Positions 45,285-55,075 of a DNA stretch of 64,000 bases are shown piece after piece. Where the stretch lies: contig NZ_PYSY02000003.1 of assembly GCF_003049685.1 (NCBI RefSeq), positions 186,001-250,000 on the forward strand. The letters are read 5' to 3'. How positions within the stretch are numbered: position 1 is the stretch's first letter; each line of letters begins with the position of its first letter. A program made the translations under genes and the position numbers. The notes beneath the pieces are model-generated. The model did not search any database. It was not told the DNA's origin and was given only the letters and a program-made list of their open reading frames with translations. The stretch comes from Brucella pituitosa (GTDB lineage: Bacteria; Pseudomonadota; Alphaproteobacteria; Rhizobiales; Rhizobiaceae).

Positions 45285-46200
45285 TCTCGCAATATTTCTG
45301 TCTCCCTTTCCCGTTGATCGTAGCTTTGGCCGGGGCTACCGGTTTGATCGCAGCACATTTTGGGTCAACGAGCTTTCAAACAGGAGGTGGCATAAACGCG
45401 CGCCTAATGCTCTTGCAGACAAGGATTCATTAATCGGCGAAAGCACCCCTACCCATGCGATACCTAACTTGCGATGGTCAGTCGCCATTTCTCTAGTGCT
45501 TTTGTTCTTATGGCTCGGCCCGGTGCTCGGCCTATACGTCGGTCTTGGCCCGCAGAACATCTTCTTCCAGCTCGCCATCTTTTTCTGCAAAATGACGATG
45601 GTTACGTTCGGTGGAGCCTATGCCGTTCTATCTTACGTCGCTCAGGGAGCAGTCTAAAGGTTTGGCTGGATCACTGCAGGCGAAATGCTGGATGGTCTCG
45701 GCATGGCGGAAACGACTCATGGCCCGTTGATCCAGGTCGTTCAGTTCGTCGGATTTCTCGCAGCTTATCGATCTCCCTGCGATCTGAATCCTCACGTCAC
45801 AGCTACATTCGCAGGAGTTCTGACCACTTGGGTTACGTTTCTGCCCGGCTTTCTCTGGATATTTCTGGGAGCACCGTTCGTTGAGACTTTACGCGGTAAC
45901 AAGGCTATTTCGGCCGCGCTCACAGTCATAACGGCATCCGTCGTCGGTCTGATAATGAACCTTGCTATCTAGTTCGCTATGCATGTCCTGTTTCAGGAAG
46001 TCGGCAGACATCAGTTGGGTTTGATCAATATCTGGATACCAGTTTGGCAGAGGCTGAATATGCCAGCGCTTGCATTGACTATTGCGAGCCTCATTGCGGT
46101 ATTCGTACTTAGAACGAAAATGATCCCGCTGCTCTTGCTTAGTTCATCAGTCGGTATGTGCTGGTATCTCCTTGAGGCAACAAAAGCAGTAGGTAACTAA
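45285..46200 (+). pseudogene. chrA: Chromate transporter ChrA, truncated and broken
   Basis: The C-terminal part of a CHR-family transporter is readable: LPFPLIVALAGATGLIAAHF in one frame, then after a shift RWSVAISLVLLFLWLGPVLG, TFGGAYAVLSYVAQGAV, a TAA (45655-45657) where Gln is expected, GWITAGEMLDGLGMAETTHG, FLPGFLWIFLGAPFVETLRG, NLAI, and a TAG (45970-45972) where Trp is expected (LAI-W-FA). Intact ChrA exports chromate. The N-terminal CHR domain is replaced by the IS6 remnant, so this is a dead gene at the island edge. Confidence 0.8.
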
Positions 46201-46248
46201 TCCTTTTGCTAGATTGGCGTTTTTTCATGCATCCAGCAAAATTGCGGA

Positions 46249-46989
46249 ATGGCAAATATAGAACAGCAACAACAATTTTGGGACGATTGGAACGCGCGCA
46301 CGCGCGAGCGTGAGCGTCCGGAAATATCGAACCGCCAAGCAGAAGTCGTGTTGGGTTGGCTTCGTGAACTCAAACGAAAAGATCTCAATATATTGGAAGT
46401 GGGCTGCGGTTCGGGTTGGTTCTGCAACGAACTATCGCCTTTTGGTAAAGTTCACGGCACAGACCTTTCGGTCAACGTTCTTCAAAGATCCCAAAAGAAA
46501 TGGCCCCATGTACAGTTTACAGCAGGCGACTTTTTCAATCTCCCATTTGAAAAAAACTCTTTCGACCTCGTCGTAACCTTGGAAGTCCTCGCCCATGTAG
46601 AAAACCAGCAACTATTCTTATGCAGAATATCCGAGCTTCTGAAAGAAGACGGTTTGCTATTTCTCGCGACCCAGAACCGCCACGTACTGGAAAACTATTG
46701 CAACCTCCCCCCACCAGGAGAAGGACAGGTCAGACGGTGGGTTGACCGTCATGAGCTCACGAAACTAGTTGAAGAAAAGTTTTCAATTTGCGAGCTCCGA
46801 TCCGTTACGCCGATTGCTCATAAAGGTTTCCGCCGTGTACTAACGTCCAAAAAACTGAACGCAGCAATTCGACCTTTAGTGGGACATTCACTGCGAAATT
46901 ATCTCGAGAAGAATGACTGCGGATGGACCCTGATGGTTAGCGCAAGAAAAAATCGCTATTTGGCAGCAACTCTATCGTCTTCCGTTTAA
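46249..46989 (+). CDS. Class I SAM-dependent methyltransferase
   Basis: The 246-residue soluble protein has the SAM-binding motif I ILEVGCGSGWFCNEL (near residues 47-61), motif II HGTDLS, a motif near FTAGDFFNLPFEKNSFDLVV and LKEDGLLFLATQN. It transfers a methyl group from SAM to an unknown acceptor, in the manner of UbiE/Coq5-like enzymes. It follows the chrA remnant and is moderately A+T-rich. It could be a cargo gene of the island or even a distant tailoring enzyme of the NRPS-PKS pathway, but the dead genes between argue against co-regulation. Confidence 0.88.
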   Translation: MANIEQQQQFWDDWNARTRERERPEISNRQAEVVLGWLRELKRKDLNILEVGCGSGWFCNELSPFGKVHGTDLSVNVLQRSQKKWPHVQFTAGDFFNLPFEKNSFDLVVTLEVLAHVENQQLFLCRISELLKEDGLLFLATQNRHVLENYCNLPPPGEGQVRRWVDRHELTKLVEEKFSICELRSVTPIAHKGFRRVLTSKKLNAAIRPLVGHSLRNYLEKNDCGWTLMVSARKNRYLAATLSSSV

Positions 46990-47248
46990 GATTGCACAAC
47001 CAAATTTGCCCTGCTGGCCATATGGTAGCTTCGATTTGAGGCTGAAATTTCCGCTAAAAATTTCACAAACAGCTAAGGCCGATGTAGAAAATATTGGTGT
47101 GAGCTGAAGCCTGATTGTCTTGACGCTAAAGGCTGGCTGGGCCAGCATCGCACTGGTTGGACTGAAGCTTCGATTAGGAGTCAGGAATCGTGATGCTGGG
47201 ATTGGAAAGTTTGCCGGGCAGATTTGGCTTTCTCAGCGATCAGGCGTG

Positions 47249-48544
47249 TTATCTCATAATCAGAACCGCCCTGAAATCATTGACGTTTGTTCCGGTAGGA
47301 CCGGGCATGAACAGATCATCGATTGCGTCAAATGCCGTCCATGCATCATTGGCATTAAGCCGGGTCGCACCATCTTCGCCAGCCTTTTGCAGCCGCGAAA
47401 CCGTTGTACCGTCGGCAAAAGCTCCGGCATTATCTTCCGAACCGTCAATGCCATCGGTATCTGCTGCCAGCGCATGAATATTCGCATAGCCATCAATATC
47501 GAGCGCAAAAGCCAGCAGAAACTCGCTGTTGCGGCCACCCTTGCCGCCTTTGGCACGGATGGTCACGGTGGTCTCACCACCAGAAAGCAGAACAACCGGT
47601 TTTTTGAACGGGCGATCACGATCCGCCACTTCACGCGCGATTGCTGCATGAACATGCGCTACTTCGCGCGCCTCGCCTTCCATTGAATCAGACAAGATCA
47701 CCGCCTCGACGCCATGGCGCTCGGCTTCCTTGACTGCGGCCTCCAGTGAGACGGCTGCTGACGCAATTACCCGCACTTCATTGTCGGCAAAGATCGTGTC
47801 GTCAGGCTTCGGCGCATGAGCCTTCTCGCTTTTGATATGCGCAAGCACCGCCTCCGGCAGTTCAAGCTTGTAGCGGTCGATGATTTTGAGGGCTTCGTCA
47901 CGGCTGGTTTTATCGGGCACAGTGGGCCCGGATGCGACAAAGGCAGGGTTATCACCGGGAATATCCGAAACCACCAGCGAGAAAACCTTTGCCGGATGTG
48001 CGTGCGCTGCCAGCCTCCCGCCCTTGATGGTTGAGAGATGTTTTCGCACGGCATTCATGGCCGAAATCGGCGCACCAGATGCCAGCAGCGCTTTGTTGAC
48101 CGCAATCTCGTCGTCCAGTGTCAGACCTTCGGGCGGCGATGGCAACAAGGCAGACCCTCCACCAGAGACAAGCGCCACCACAAGGTCATCTTGCGTCAGG
48201 TTCGACACTGCATCGAACAGTCGCTTTGAGGCCGCAAGCCCGGCATCATCAGGCACCGGGTGCGATGCTTCGATGATCTCGATGGTTTTGCAAGGCGCAC
48301 CATAGCCATAGCGCGTGACGACAATACCTTCGAGTGGCGCGTCCTCACCCTCATGCCGCTCGGCCCATGCCCGCTCGAATGCAGCCGCCATCTGCGCCGA
48401 GCCCTTACCCGCACCGATCACAATCGTCCGGCCCTTCGGCTTGGCAGGCAGATTGGCGCGGATCACCAGTTCAGGATCAGCAGCAGCAACCGCTGCATCG
48501 AACAAGGACTCCAGAAAGACACGCGGCTCTAATTTTGACGTCAT
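47249..48544 (-). CDS. Glycerate 2-kinase (MOFRL family)
   Basis: The 431-residue product has the N-terminal DUF4147 domain (IVIGAGKGSAQMAAAFERAW, GGGSALLPSPPEGLTLDDE, SGAPISAMNAVRKHLSTIKG) and the C-terminal MOFRL domain (SGGETTVTI, GGKGGRNSEFLLAFALD, DTDGIDGSEDNAGAF). Members phosphorylate D-glycerate at C2, although many, such as TtuD, are labelled hydroxypyruvate reductase. I start at ATG 48544 (MTSKLEP); upstream in-frame codons are not family-like. It follows the formamidase gene by about 97 bp on the same strand and may be transcribed with the amide operon without being part of its chemistry. Confidence 0.9.
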   Translation of the reverse strand: MTSKLEPRVFLESLFDAAVAAADPELVIRANLPAKPKGRTIVIGAGKGSAQMAAAFERAWAERHEGEDAPLEGIVVTRYGYGAPCKTIEIIEASHPVPDDAGLAASKRLFDAVSNLTQDDLVVALVSGGGSALLPSPPEGLTLDDEIAVNKALLASGAPISAMNAVRKHLSTIKGGRLAAHAHPAKVFSLVVSDIPGDNPAFVASGPTVPDKTSRDEALKIIDRYKLELPEAVLAHIKSEKAHAPKPDDTIFADNEVRVIASAAVSLEAAVKEAERHGVEAVILSDSMEGEAREVAHVHAAIAREVADRDRPFKKPVVLLSGGETTVTIRAKGGKGGRNSEFLLAFALDIDGYANIHALAADTDGIDGSEDNAGAFADGTTVSRLQKAGEDGATRLNANDAWTAFDAIDDLFMPGPTGTNVNDFRAVLIMR

Positions 48545-48641
48545 ACTGTTTAGAAGACTCCCGATGAGACCACCAAAACATTGCTTGTACTCGGAGAGTT
48601 GTGGTGGCGCCTCATACTGTGCGCCACACCGTAGCGTGATG

Positions 48642-49640
48642 CTATTTTGCAATGCCGGATATCGACTTCAAAATGGAAGCTCCAAGTGTGTATTTTGGAT
48701 CTACCATATTACCAAGACGGACACGTCCTGCCTGTGTTAAAAGCATATAGGCATCTATTTCATCGAAACCGAAATCAGCCGCCATCCAGCGGATCAACTC
48801 CCTGTAGGCCTGTCGAGCCGCGTCTTCCATCGGGCGGGAAGAACCAACCGTCATATAGAATTTTTCATTCTCCAGGCGCGGCATACGGATAGTCCAATTC
48901 TTGATCAAATCGACCTGAATGGTCGTCACTGTTGGATGTTCAACGGCCACACCGCAAAGTTCGCCATCACCTTGTGCGGCATGGCAATCGCCAAGAAACA
49001 GATAGGCACCCTTGGTTTGCACGGGGAGGTAAATGACTGCGCCCGGTGCAACATCAGGCAAATCCATATTGCCACCATAATAATCCGGGACGAGAGCACT
49101 GATAGCTTCGATTTCCGGTGCGGTGCCAATTGTACCGATGAAAGGTTCATATGGCAGTGTGATACGATCATTCCACTTGACGCCTTTTTCAGCATCGATG
49201 TGCAACTTCTTGACCACTTCCGGCAATGTTGGATTCAGCATTGCAGTATCTGCTGTCGGCACGAGACCGCCAAATTCGGGCATGATGACAGTGGTGCCCG
49301 ACGGTTGCTCACCGCGCGGACGGATTTCTTTGATATATACCGCCAGAGTGTCGCCTTTCTCGGCACCCTCGACATAGATTGGTCCATTCTGGGGGTTCAG
49401 AAATGGAAAATTCAAAATCTCTGAAGGCTTGTCGGTTTCTTTCCGGATTTTTCCTTCAAAAGCGTCGTGCGTCTCAGCAGAAATGACCGCGCCCGGCTCT
49501 ACATGCAGAACAGGCTCAACATAGGAACCATAAACATATTGATAATTGCCCTGCACTTCCTCACTGATGTGATGGCTTTTTCCAGCGATACCTTTTGCAA
49601 CGCCTTTGCGGACCATGATCGATTCATCAAACCAGGACAT
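48642..49640 (-). CDS. Formamidase/acetamidase family amidohydrolase
   Basis: The 332-residue protein belongs to the FmdA/AmdA family, with VEPGAVISAETHDAFEGKI, GPIYVEGAEKGDTLAVYI and the metal-site region LFLGDCHAAQGDGELCGVAV. It hydrolyses formamide or another short amide to the acid and ammonia. It is the last enzyme after the AmiC-AmiR regulators and the Urt-type importer, which fits an amide-scavenging operon. A ribosome-binding site (AGGAG) precedes the ATG. Confidence 0.92.
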   Translation of the reverse strand: MSWFDESIMVRKGVAKGIAGKSHHISEEVQGNYQYVYGSYVEPVLHVEPGAVISAETHDAFEGKIRKETDKPSEILNFPFLNPQNGPIYVEGAEKGDTLAVYIKEIRPRGEQPSGTTVIMPEFGGLVPTADTAMLNPTLPEVVKKLHIDAEKGVKWNDRITLPYEPFIGTIGTAPEIEAISALVPDYYGGNMDLPDVAPGAVIYLPVQTKGAYLFLGDCHAAQGDGELCGVAVEHPTVTTIQVDLIKNWTIRMPRLENEKFYMTVGSSRPMEDAARQAYRELIRWMAADFGFDEIDAYMLLTQAGRVRLGNMVDPKYTLGASILKSISGIAK

Positions 49641-49748
49641 AGAAGTCTCCTTTAATAATTTTGGAATGGCTCAAGTTTCCGAGCAGCTCCCGGCCCAGAA
49701 CAAACGAATATTGGGTTAGCCAAACTGAGAAATGCGAGACTGGCATCG

Positions 49749-50462
49749 TCACACGGCCAGATATCTGCGCACCGTGTCGCGATCTTCCAACATCTCGGCT
49801 GTGAGAGTTGCAACGATACGTCCCTTGTCCATGACATAGCAGCGCTGGGCCATGGCGCGGATCATATCGATATTCTGCTCAACGAGAATGATAGACACTC
49901 CAGTTTTCTGGTTGAGTTCGACTGATAGTTTCGCGATATCCATCACGATGTTTGGCTGAATCCCTTCCGACGGCTCGTCGAGAAGAATAAGAGAGGGGCG
50001 TCCTATCAAGACACGACCAATTGCCAATTGTTGCTGCTGTCCGCCCGACATTGTGCCGGCGCGTTGATGCCGTCTTTCTGCGAGAATTGGAAACCGGACA
50101 TAGATATCGTCGTAAAGCTCTTTACTGGCACCCGGTGTAATGGATTCGCCAACAGCCAGATTTTCTTCAACCGTCATCCGGGGGAATACATCCCGACCCT
50201 GCGGAACATAGCCGATACCATGGCGTGCCCGCTTGTGCGGAGGCAAATGCGTAAGCTCCTGTTCATTGAAACTTATGGATCCTCGGTCAGCTGGCAAAAG
50301 CCCGATAAGCGATTTCATAAGTGTCGACTTACCAACGCCGTTCCGACCGATGACGGCTACGATTTCGCCCTTGTGCACATCGATATCGACACCCTGCAGC
50401 ACGGGCTTGCCACCATATCCAGCCCACAAACCGCGTGTTTGAAGTAGAATTTCCTTATGCAT
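49749..50462 (-). CDS. ABC transporter ATP-binding protein, LivF/UrtE-like
   Basis: A 237-residue ATPase with Walker A (AVIGRNGVGKSTLMKSL), Q-loop region (GYVPQGRDVFPRMTVEENL), signature MSGGQQQQLAIGRVLI, Walker B (LILLDEPSEGIQP) and the H-loop replaced by the family's VEQN (IILVEQNIDM). It is the second ATPase of a branched-chain amino acid/urea-type importer. The start ATG overlaps the end of the preceding ATPase gene by 8 bp. Confidence 0.94.
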   Translation of the reverse strand: MHKEILLQTRGLWAGYGGKPVLQGVDIDVHKGEIVAVIGRNGVGKSTLMKSLIGLLPADRGSISFNEQELTHLPPHKRARHGIGYVPQGRDVFPRMTVEENLAVGESITPGASKELYDDIYVRFPILAERRHQRAGTMSGGQQQQLAIGRVLIGRPSLILLDEPSEGIQPNIVMDIAKLSVELNQKTGVSIILVEQNIDMIRAMAQRCYVMDKGRIVATLTAEMLEDRDTVRRYLAV

Positions 50463-51171
50463 CGGCCTGCCCCAGATAGATTGCGGCGACCCGGTCATCC
50501 CTGACGATGTCCTCGATCGAGCCTTGCGCAAAGATTTTACCAAAATGCAGAACTGTAACCTGTTGTGCAATCTGCCGAACGAATGCCATGTCATGCTCAA
50601 CGGCCAGCACGGTCACTCCCTGCGCATTCAATTGTTGAACCATTTCGCCGGTGGCAAATGTTTCGTCCGGGGTCATGCCTGCCGTGGGCTCATCGAGCAG
50701 CAGCAGTTCCGGTTCAAGACTGATCGCCATACCGATCTCCAACCACTGCTTCTGGCCATGGCTGAGATTGCCGGCAAGTTTTGTGGTGGAATCCTCAAGC
50801 TTCAGGAAACTTAAAAGACGTTCGATTTCGCGTTTGAGTTCTGAACCGCGATGCTTTCGTTGAACGGCTATTTCGAGGTTCTGGTAAACACTCAGCTCCT
50901 TGAATATCCCCGGCACCTGGAACTTCACACTGATACCGCGGTCGATCCGATCAAACGATTTCAGTCGCGTAATTGTCTCGCCTTTATAAAGAACATCTCC
51001 TTCGCTCGGCAGATACTCGCCGAGAATGAGCCGGAAAAGGGTGCTTTTCCCCGCCCCATTGGGTCCAATCAAACAATGGATCTCCCCCTTCCTGAGTTGA
51101 AAGTTGACATCATTGGTTACATGCAGACCACCAAAGCGCTTATGCAGGTTGCGTGTTTCAAGAATATTCAT
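50455..51171 (-). CDS. ABC transporter ATP-binding protein, LivG/UrtD-like
   Basis: The 238-residue ATPase has Walker A (CLIGPNGAGKSTLFRLI), signature LSHGQKQWLEIGMAI (the LSHGxKQ form typical of UrtD), Walker B (LLLLDEPTAGMTPDE) and VEHDM as H-loop. The LSHGQKQWLEIG wording favours the urea/amide branch over the amino acid branch. It overlaps the permease gene upstream by 4 bp. Confidence 0.94.
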   Translation of the reverse strand: MNILETRNLHKRFGGLHVTNDVNFQLRKGEIHCLIGPNGAGKSTLFRLILGEYLPSEGDVLYKGETITRLKSFDRIDRGISVKFQVPGIFKELSVYQNLEIAVQRKHRGSELKREIERLLSFLKLEDSTTKLAGNLSHGQKQWLEIGMAISLEPELLLLDEPTAGMTPDETFATGEMVQQLNAQGVTVLAVEHDMAFVRQIAQQVTVLHFGKIFAQGSIEDIVRDDRVAAIYLGQADA

Positions 51172-52229
51172 GACGCTGACCTCTTCTGTTTGAAGAACAG
51201 AACACGCCCGACCAGATTAGCCAGCCCCAGCACAATACCTTGCGGCGCAAGGAGCACTGTGAACACAAGCAGAGCACCCATGACAATCAGTGCGTATTGA
51301 GCGCCATAAATTGTAAGTGCCTGAAATCCTGCGAGCACCAGAATTGTTCCAATCAGCGTCGCTGTGATGTCGCTGCGCCCACCAACTGCAACCCAGACAA
51401 TCGGAAGTGCGGCGGCCGTAATGCTCATGCTTGATGGCGTAATATATTGACCCCAAGCCGTATAAAGAACGCCCGAAAGACCAGCCAGCATTGAACCTAT
51501 GATAAAGCCCCCCCACTGATAGAGACGAACATCATAGCCCAGCATTTCAGCTCTTTGTGGGTTTTCGCGAATGGCAACGAGAACATTGCCAAATGGCGAG
51601 TTCAACAGAATCCGCAACCCCAGATAGACGATCAGGACGAGGCCAAGAACGACATAATAGAGCCCAATATCGGGATATAGAGCAATATCGCCACCAAACC
51701 ACGGAATAGTAATTGGCGGCATACCGCTCATGCCGTTGAAACCGTTAAGGCGGGCTTTTCCGATCGCCCATTCCGGGCCTGCGGTCTGCGCCATGAAGCG
51801 TTCCAGAACCAGCGTAACCGAAAGGGTGACGATGCCCAGAAACACACCCGTTATCCGCCCATAGAACAGAAAATAGCCAATGACTGCAGCAAACAGACCA
51901 GCAAGGAGAATTGCCAGCACCAGCGCCACGAGGGTAAATCCGAAAGCATCACCGATATTGATCGTCAGAACGCCATAAGCGTAACCCGCAACGCCGAAGA
52001 ATGCTGTTTGGCCAAACGACAAGGCACCACCATAGCCCCAGATGAGACTGAGCCCCATAGCCATGAATGTCCAGATCAGGAAGTAAACGTTATTTCCAAT
52101 AGTGTATCCGTCAGCAAACATTGGATAAATGATCGCGAGTAGGACAACGGCTAAGAAGCCACTCCAGAAAACAGGGCCTTTCCCCTTGGTTTGCGGGCCT
52201 TCAAGATGCCCGAATAGCTTGAGTGCCAT
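51168..52229 (-). CDS. ABC transporter permease, LivM/UrtC-like
   Basis: A 353-residue inner-membrane permease with about ten hydrophobic segments, the GYGGALSFGQTAFFGVAGY segment and the cytoplasmic loop IRENPQRAEMLGYDVRLYQW that contacts the ATPases. It forms a heterodimer with the LivH/UrtB-type permease whose stop it overlaps by one base, and carries amides or urea across the membrane. Confidence 0.93.
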   Translation of the reverse strand: MALKLFGHLEGPQTKGKGPVFWSGFLAVVLLAIIYPMFADGYTIGNNVYFLIWTFMAMGLSLIWGYGGALSFGQTAFFGVAGYAYGVLTINIGDAFGFTLVALVLAILLAGLFAAVIGYFLFYGRITGVFLGIVTLSVTLVLERFMAQTAGPEWAIGKARLNGFNGMSGMPPITIPWFGGDIALYPDIGLYYVVLGLVLIVYLGLRILLNSPFGNVLVAIRENPQRAEMLGYDVRLYQWGGFIIGSMLAGLSGVLYTAWGQYITPSSMSITAAALPIVWVAVGGRSDITATLIGTILVLAGFQALTIYGAQYALIVMGALLVFTVLLAPQGIVLGLANLVGRVLFFKQKRSAS

Positions 52230-53104
52230 TAACCTTTTCCTTTGATGAAAAGCCCTGAAAGGCCATTTGGCAGCACACGAATGACGATGATTACAGCCAC
52301 GAGCAACCCAATCTGTCCGAACAGCTGGCCATACATGGACGTAAGACTTGCCTTGACGACCGCGAGAATGGCCGCAGCCGGTGCAGTACCCAGAAAGACA
52401 TCAGCGCCACCGACGACAACGGTTACGAATGACTCCACGATGAAGCTTGAGCCCATTGTCGGCACCAGGGTCATAGTTGGGGCATAAAGCCCGCCAGCGA
52501 GCCCTGCCAGACCAGCGCCCAGACCAAACGTCAGCGCATAAATATAGTCCGTGTTCACACCAAGCGTTTTGGCCATGTCAGGGACCTGAATGGTCGCGCG
52601 GGCAAGGATGCCGAAGCGGGTCTTGTTAAAGATAAGGTAGAGACCTGCAAGGATCGCCAGCGCAGCCAGCATCAGGACCATGCGGTAAATTGAGAAGGAC
52701 AGAGCACCCAGAGTGAATGATCCCAATGGCGTACCAATACCCTGCATCGTTGAACCCAGAAGAATGAGCGTTCCCTGTGTCGCAATCAGACTGATGCCCC
52801 ATGTCGCCACGATCGTATCAAGCGGGCGTCCGTAGAGATGGCGAATTACAAGCCGCTCAAGCAGCATACCGATGAGACCGGCCACTAAAGCACCCGTGAT
52901 TATCGCCAATGGTAATGGCAAACCGGCCTTTGTGGTCATTACGGTCACATAGGCACCGCACATGATGAACTCTCCATGCGCGAGATTGATGACCCCCATC
53001 ATGCCGAAAATAATTGCCAGTCCGCACGCCGAGAGAACGAGAAACGCAAAAGCATCGCCAAACTGATAAAAGGCAGCGAAAAGAGAACCCAATAGCTCCA
53101 TCAT
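52229..53104 (-). CDS. ABC transporter permease, LivH/UrtB-like
   Basis: The 291-residue permease starts MMELLGSLFAAFYQFGDAF behind AAGGA and has the family segments MMGVINLAHGEFIMCGAY and RATIQVPDMAKTLGVNTDYI. It lacks the long periplasmic extension of true UrtB proteins, so it is closer to short-chain-amide/urea-type LivH permeases. In-frame codons upstream of 53104 overlap the gap after the binding-protein gene and are not family-like. Confidence 0.93.
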   Translation of the reverse strand: MMELLGSLFAAFYQFGDAFAFLVLSACGLAIIFGMMGVINLAHGEFIMCGAYVTVMTTKAGLPLPLAIITGALVAGLIGMLLERLVIRHLYGRPLDTIVATWGISLIATQGTLILLGSTMQGIGTPLGSFTLGALSFSIYRMVLMLAALAILAGLYLIFNKTRFGILARATIQVPDMAKTLGVNTDYIYALTFGLGAGLAGLAGGLYAPTMTLVPTMGSSFIVESFVTVVVGGADVFLGTAPAAAILAVVKASLTSMYGQLFGQIGLLVAVIIVIRVLPNGLSGLFIKGKG

Positions 53105-53169
53105 AATAATCCTTAATCGGGAGACATCTGGTCTACCGGCACGCACCAAGTGCGTGCCGGATCAGACCC

Positions 53170-54405
53170 TTACTGCTTCGAAGGTGGATTAGATGGTGTG
53201 TACTGTTCGCCCGGATTGCCTTTCGTCAGGTCGCAACCTGCATCACCCAGCCAGTAAGGCTTCACATCGTTCCAGACTTTTGGGAAAGAAACGCTGTGGT
53301 CATCGCCCACTTTGGCCAGATAGATGGTGTGCGACATATGCTGGCTCTTGGGATCAAGGCAGGTGTTTCCTGACGGACCGTCAAAGCAAACATCACCTTC
53401 GGCGATTATCTTGCGCAAGTCATCCCGCTTGGTTGAACCACCGGCACGCTCAACCATCTGCTTATAGAGGTTGACTGCAATATAGGAGTTGGCAGCTTCC
53501 TGATTGATATAAGGTTCATTCGGAAACTTGGCGTGAAAGCGTTCGATGAAGTCCTTGCTCGCAGGCGTATCAACTTCCTCGATATAGTTTGTCGTCACAT
53601 GCATATTGGCAAGGCTAGGTGGCGTAAAACGCTTGTGCTCATAACCCTGTCCGACATTAACCGATGAAGCCATAGGCAATTTCAGATTGGCAGATGCAGC
53701 CTGTTCATAATAGGAGGCCTGCGCTGTTCCAACCAGCAAAGTCACAACCACATCGGGCTTAGCCGTCTGGATATTCTGAATGGTCTGCGAGAATTGCGAC
53801 ACACCGAGCGGGATGAATTCCTCACCCACCATCTCGCCACCATTCTCCTTGACGATATTGCGGACCCATTCAGCGGAAATCTGGCCGAAATTGTAATCTG
53901 CGGCGATGGTGTAAACCTTCTTCCCATAGGTTTCCATCATCCATGGAATGAGGGTCGAGAACTGCTGTTCCGGCACAGCACCCGTAATCACCATATTGGC
54001 ATCACAGACACCGCCTTCATACTGATTGTTATAAAAGGCGAAGCCGTCAAACTGGCGCACGATCGGCCGGTAGGCCTCGCGGGAAGCCGATGAAAAGCCT
54101 GCGAAAATCACATCAACTTTATCGCGTTGCAGCGCGCGTCGTGAAAATTCCTGAAAGCGTGTATTGTCCGACTGGGTGTCATAAATGACCAGCTCAATCG
54201 GGCGTCCTGCAATACCACCTTTGGCATTGATTTCTTCGGTCGCGAGCTGAATTGCATGGACCTTGCCGATAACAGGCACGACAAATTCGCCAGATTGATC
54301 TTCCAGAACACCAATCTTAATCGGCTCCTGAGCAAGTACTGCACCAGAAAAAAGCGCAAGTGTTCCCGTTACCGCAAAAGCTGCGGTTTTCTTGACAATA
54401 GACAT
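53170..54405 (-). CDS. Periplasmic amide/urea-type substrate-binding protein
   Basis: A 411-residue protein with a signal peptide (MSIVKKTAAFAVTGTLALFS, cut near VLAQE). The mature part follows the type I periplasmic-binding fold of UrtA/FmdD proteins: IKIGVLEDQSGEFVVPVIGK, INAKGGIAGRPIELVIYDTQ, YNNQYEGGVCDANM, AADYNFGQISAEWVRN. It would capture a short amide or urea for the four transporter genes downstream. Two Cys pairs late in the protein (DVCFDG/NTCLDP) could form a disulfide. Confidence 0.93.
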   Translation of the reverse strand: MSIVKKTAAFAVTGTLALFSGAVLAQEPIKIGVLEDQSGEFVVPVIGKVHAIQLATEEINAKGGIAGRPIELVIYDTQSDNTRFQEFSRRALQRDKVDVIFAGFSSASREAYRPIVRQFDGFAFYNNQYEGGVCDANMVITGAVPEQQFSTLIPWMMETYGKKVYTIAADYNFGQISAEWVRNIVKENGGEMVGEEFIPLGVSQFSQTIQNIQTAKPDVVVTLLVGTAQASYYEQAASANLKLPMASSVNVGQGYEHKRFTPPSLANMHVTTNYIEEVDTPASKDFIERFHAKFPNEPYINQEAANSYIAVNLYKQMVERAGGSTKRDDLRKIIAEGDVCFDGPSGNTCLDPKSQHMSHTIYLAKVGDDHSVSFPKVWNDVKPYWLGDAGCDLTKGNPGEQYTPSNPPSKQ

Positions 54406-54424
54406 TTTTTATTCTCCTCGGAGG

Positions 54425-55075
54425 TTATTTCGCGATCGTTGACCTTTGAATGGTTTCTGTTTCGCGGTCGTCCACCTTCATCAGTTCGCTGATGAAGTAT
54501 TCTGCGTATGTTTCAACATTCATTCGCGATTTCATGCTTTCCTTGCGAAGAAGGTTGTAGGCCTCGTCATCACAGACATTGTGACGACGCATAATCTCGA
54601 CAATTGCCTTGATCAGACTACGGCGCTGCTGGCGGCGCATTTCATGGAGAGCAATTGTGGTCTCCATCTGCTGTCGCTGCTGGTAAGAGTTGATGCCAAG
54701 AACAATTGCGGAATAGACGATTGATCCATAAACGGGTTTGCGCAGAAAGGCCGTCGCACCTGACTGCACAAGCCCTTTCAAACGACTTGGAGCTTCGACA
54801 CCAACCAGACCAATAATCGGAACACATGCCAACCCGCTGACCGGACTGACAGGAAGCGAAAGTGGGTTATCGAGATCGCCATCCACAAACAACACATCAC
54901 GATCGGCATTGAGATCAGATTCCAACAGTTCTGCACTGTCCGCTTTAAGCGGTACATAGGACGCACTCAGGCCCAGTTTTGGGAGGGTCGAATCTAAAGC
55001 GCCAATTGCTCTGAAATCACGCGAAACAATGATCCCACGGCGGTTTTTGAAGTTCTGTATGAAGCGGCTGCTCAT
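54425..55075 (-). CDS. amiR: AmiR-like ANTAR antitermination regulator
   Basis: The 216-residue protein has a receiver-like N-terminal domain (GIIVSRDFRAIGALDSTLPK, DVLFVDGDLDN) that lacks a typical phospho-acceptor environment, a coiled-coil (NSYQQRQQMETTIALHEMRR) and a C-terminal ANTAR domain (LIKAIVEIMRRHNVCDDEAY, LLRKESMKSRMNVETYAEYF). ANTAR proteins bind paired RNA hairpins and prevent terminator formation. It overlaps the AmiC-like gene by 4 bp, matching the AmiC-AmiR sensor/effector pair of amidase operons, where AmiC holds AmiR until an amide binds. Confidence 0.9.
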   Translation of the reverse strand: MSSRFIQNFKNRRGIIVSRDFRAIGALDSTLPKLGLSASYVPLKADSAELLESDLNADRDVLFVDGDLDNPLSLPVSPVSGLACVPIIGLVGVEAPSRLKGLVQSGATAFLRKPVYGSIVYSAIVLGINSYQQRQQMETTIALHEMRRQQRRSLIKAIVEIMRRHNVCDDEAYNLLRKESMKSRMNVETYAEYFISELMKVDDRETETIQRSTIAK

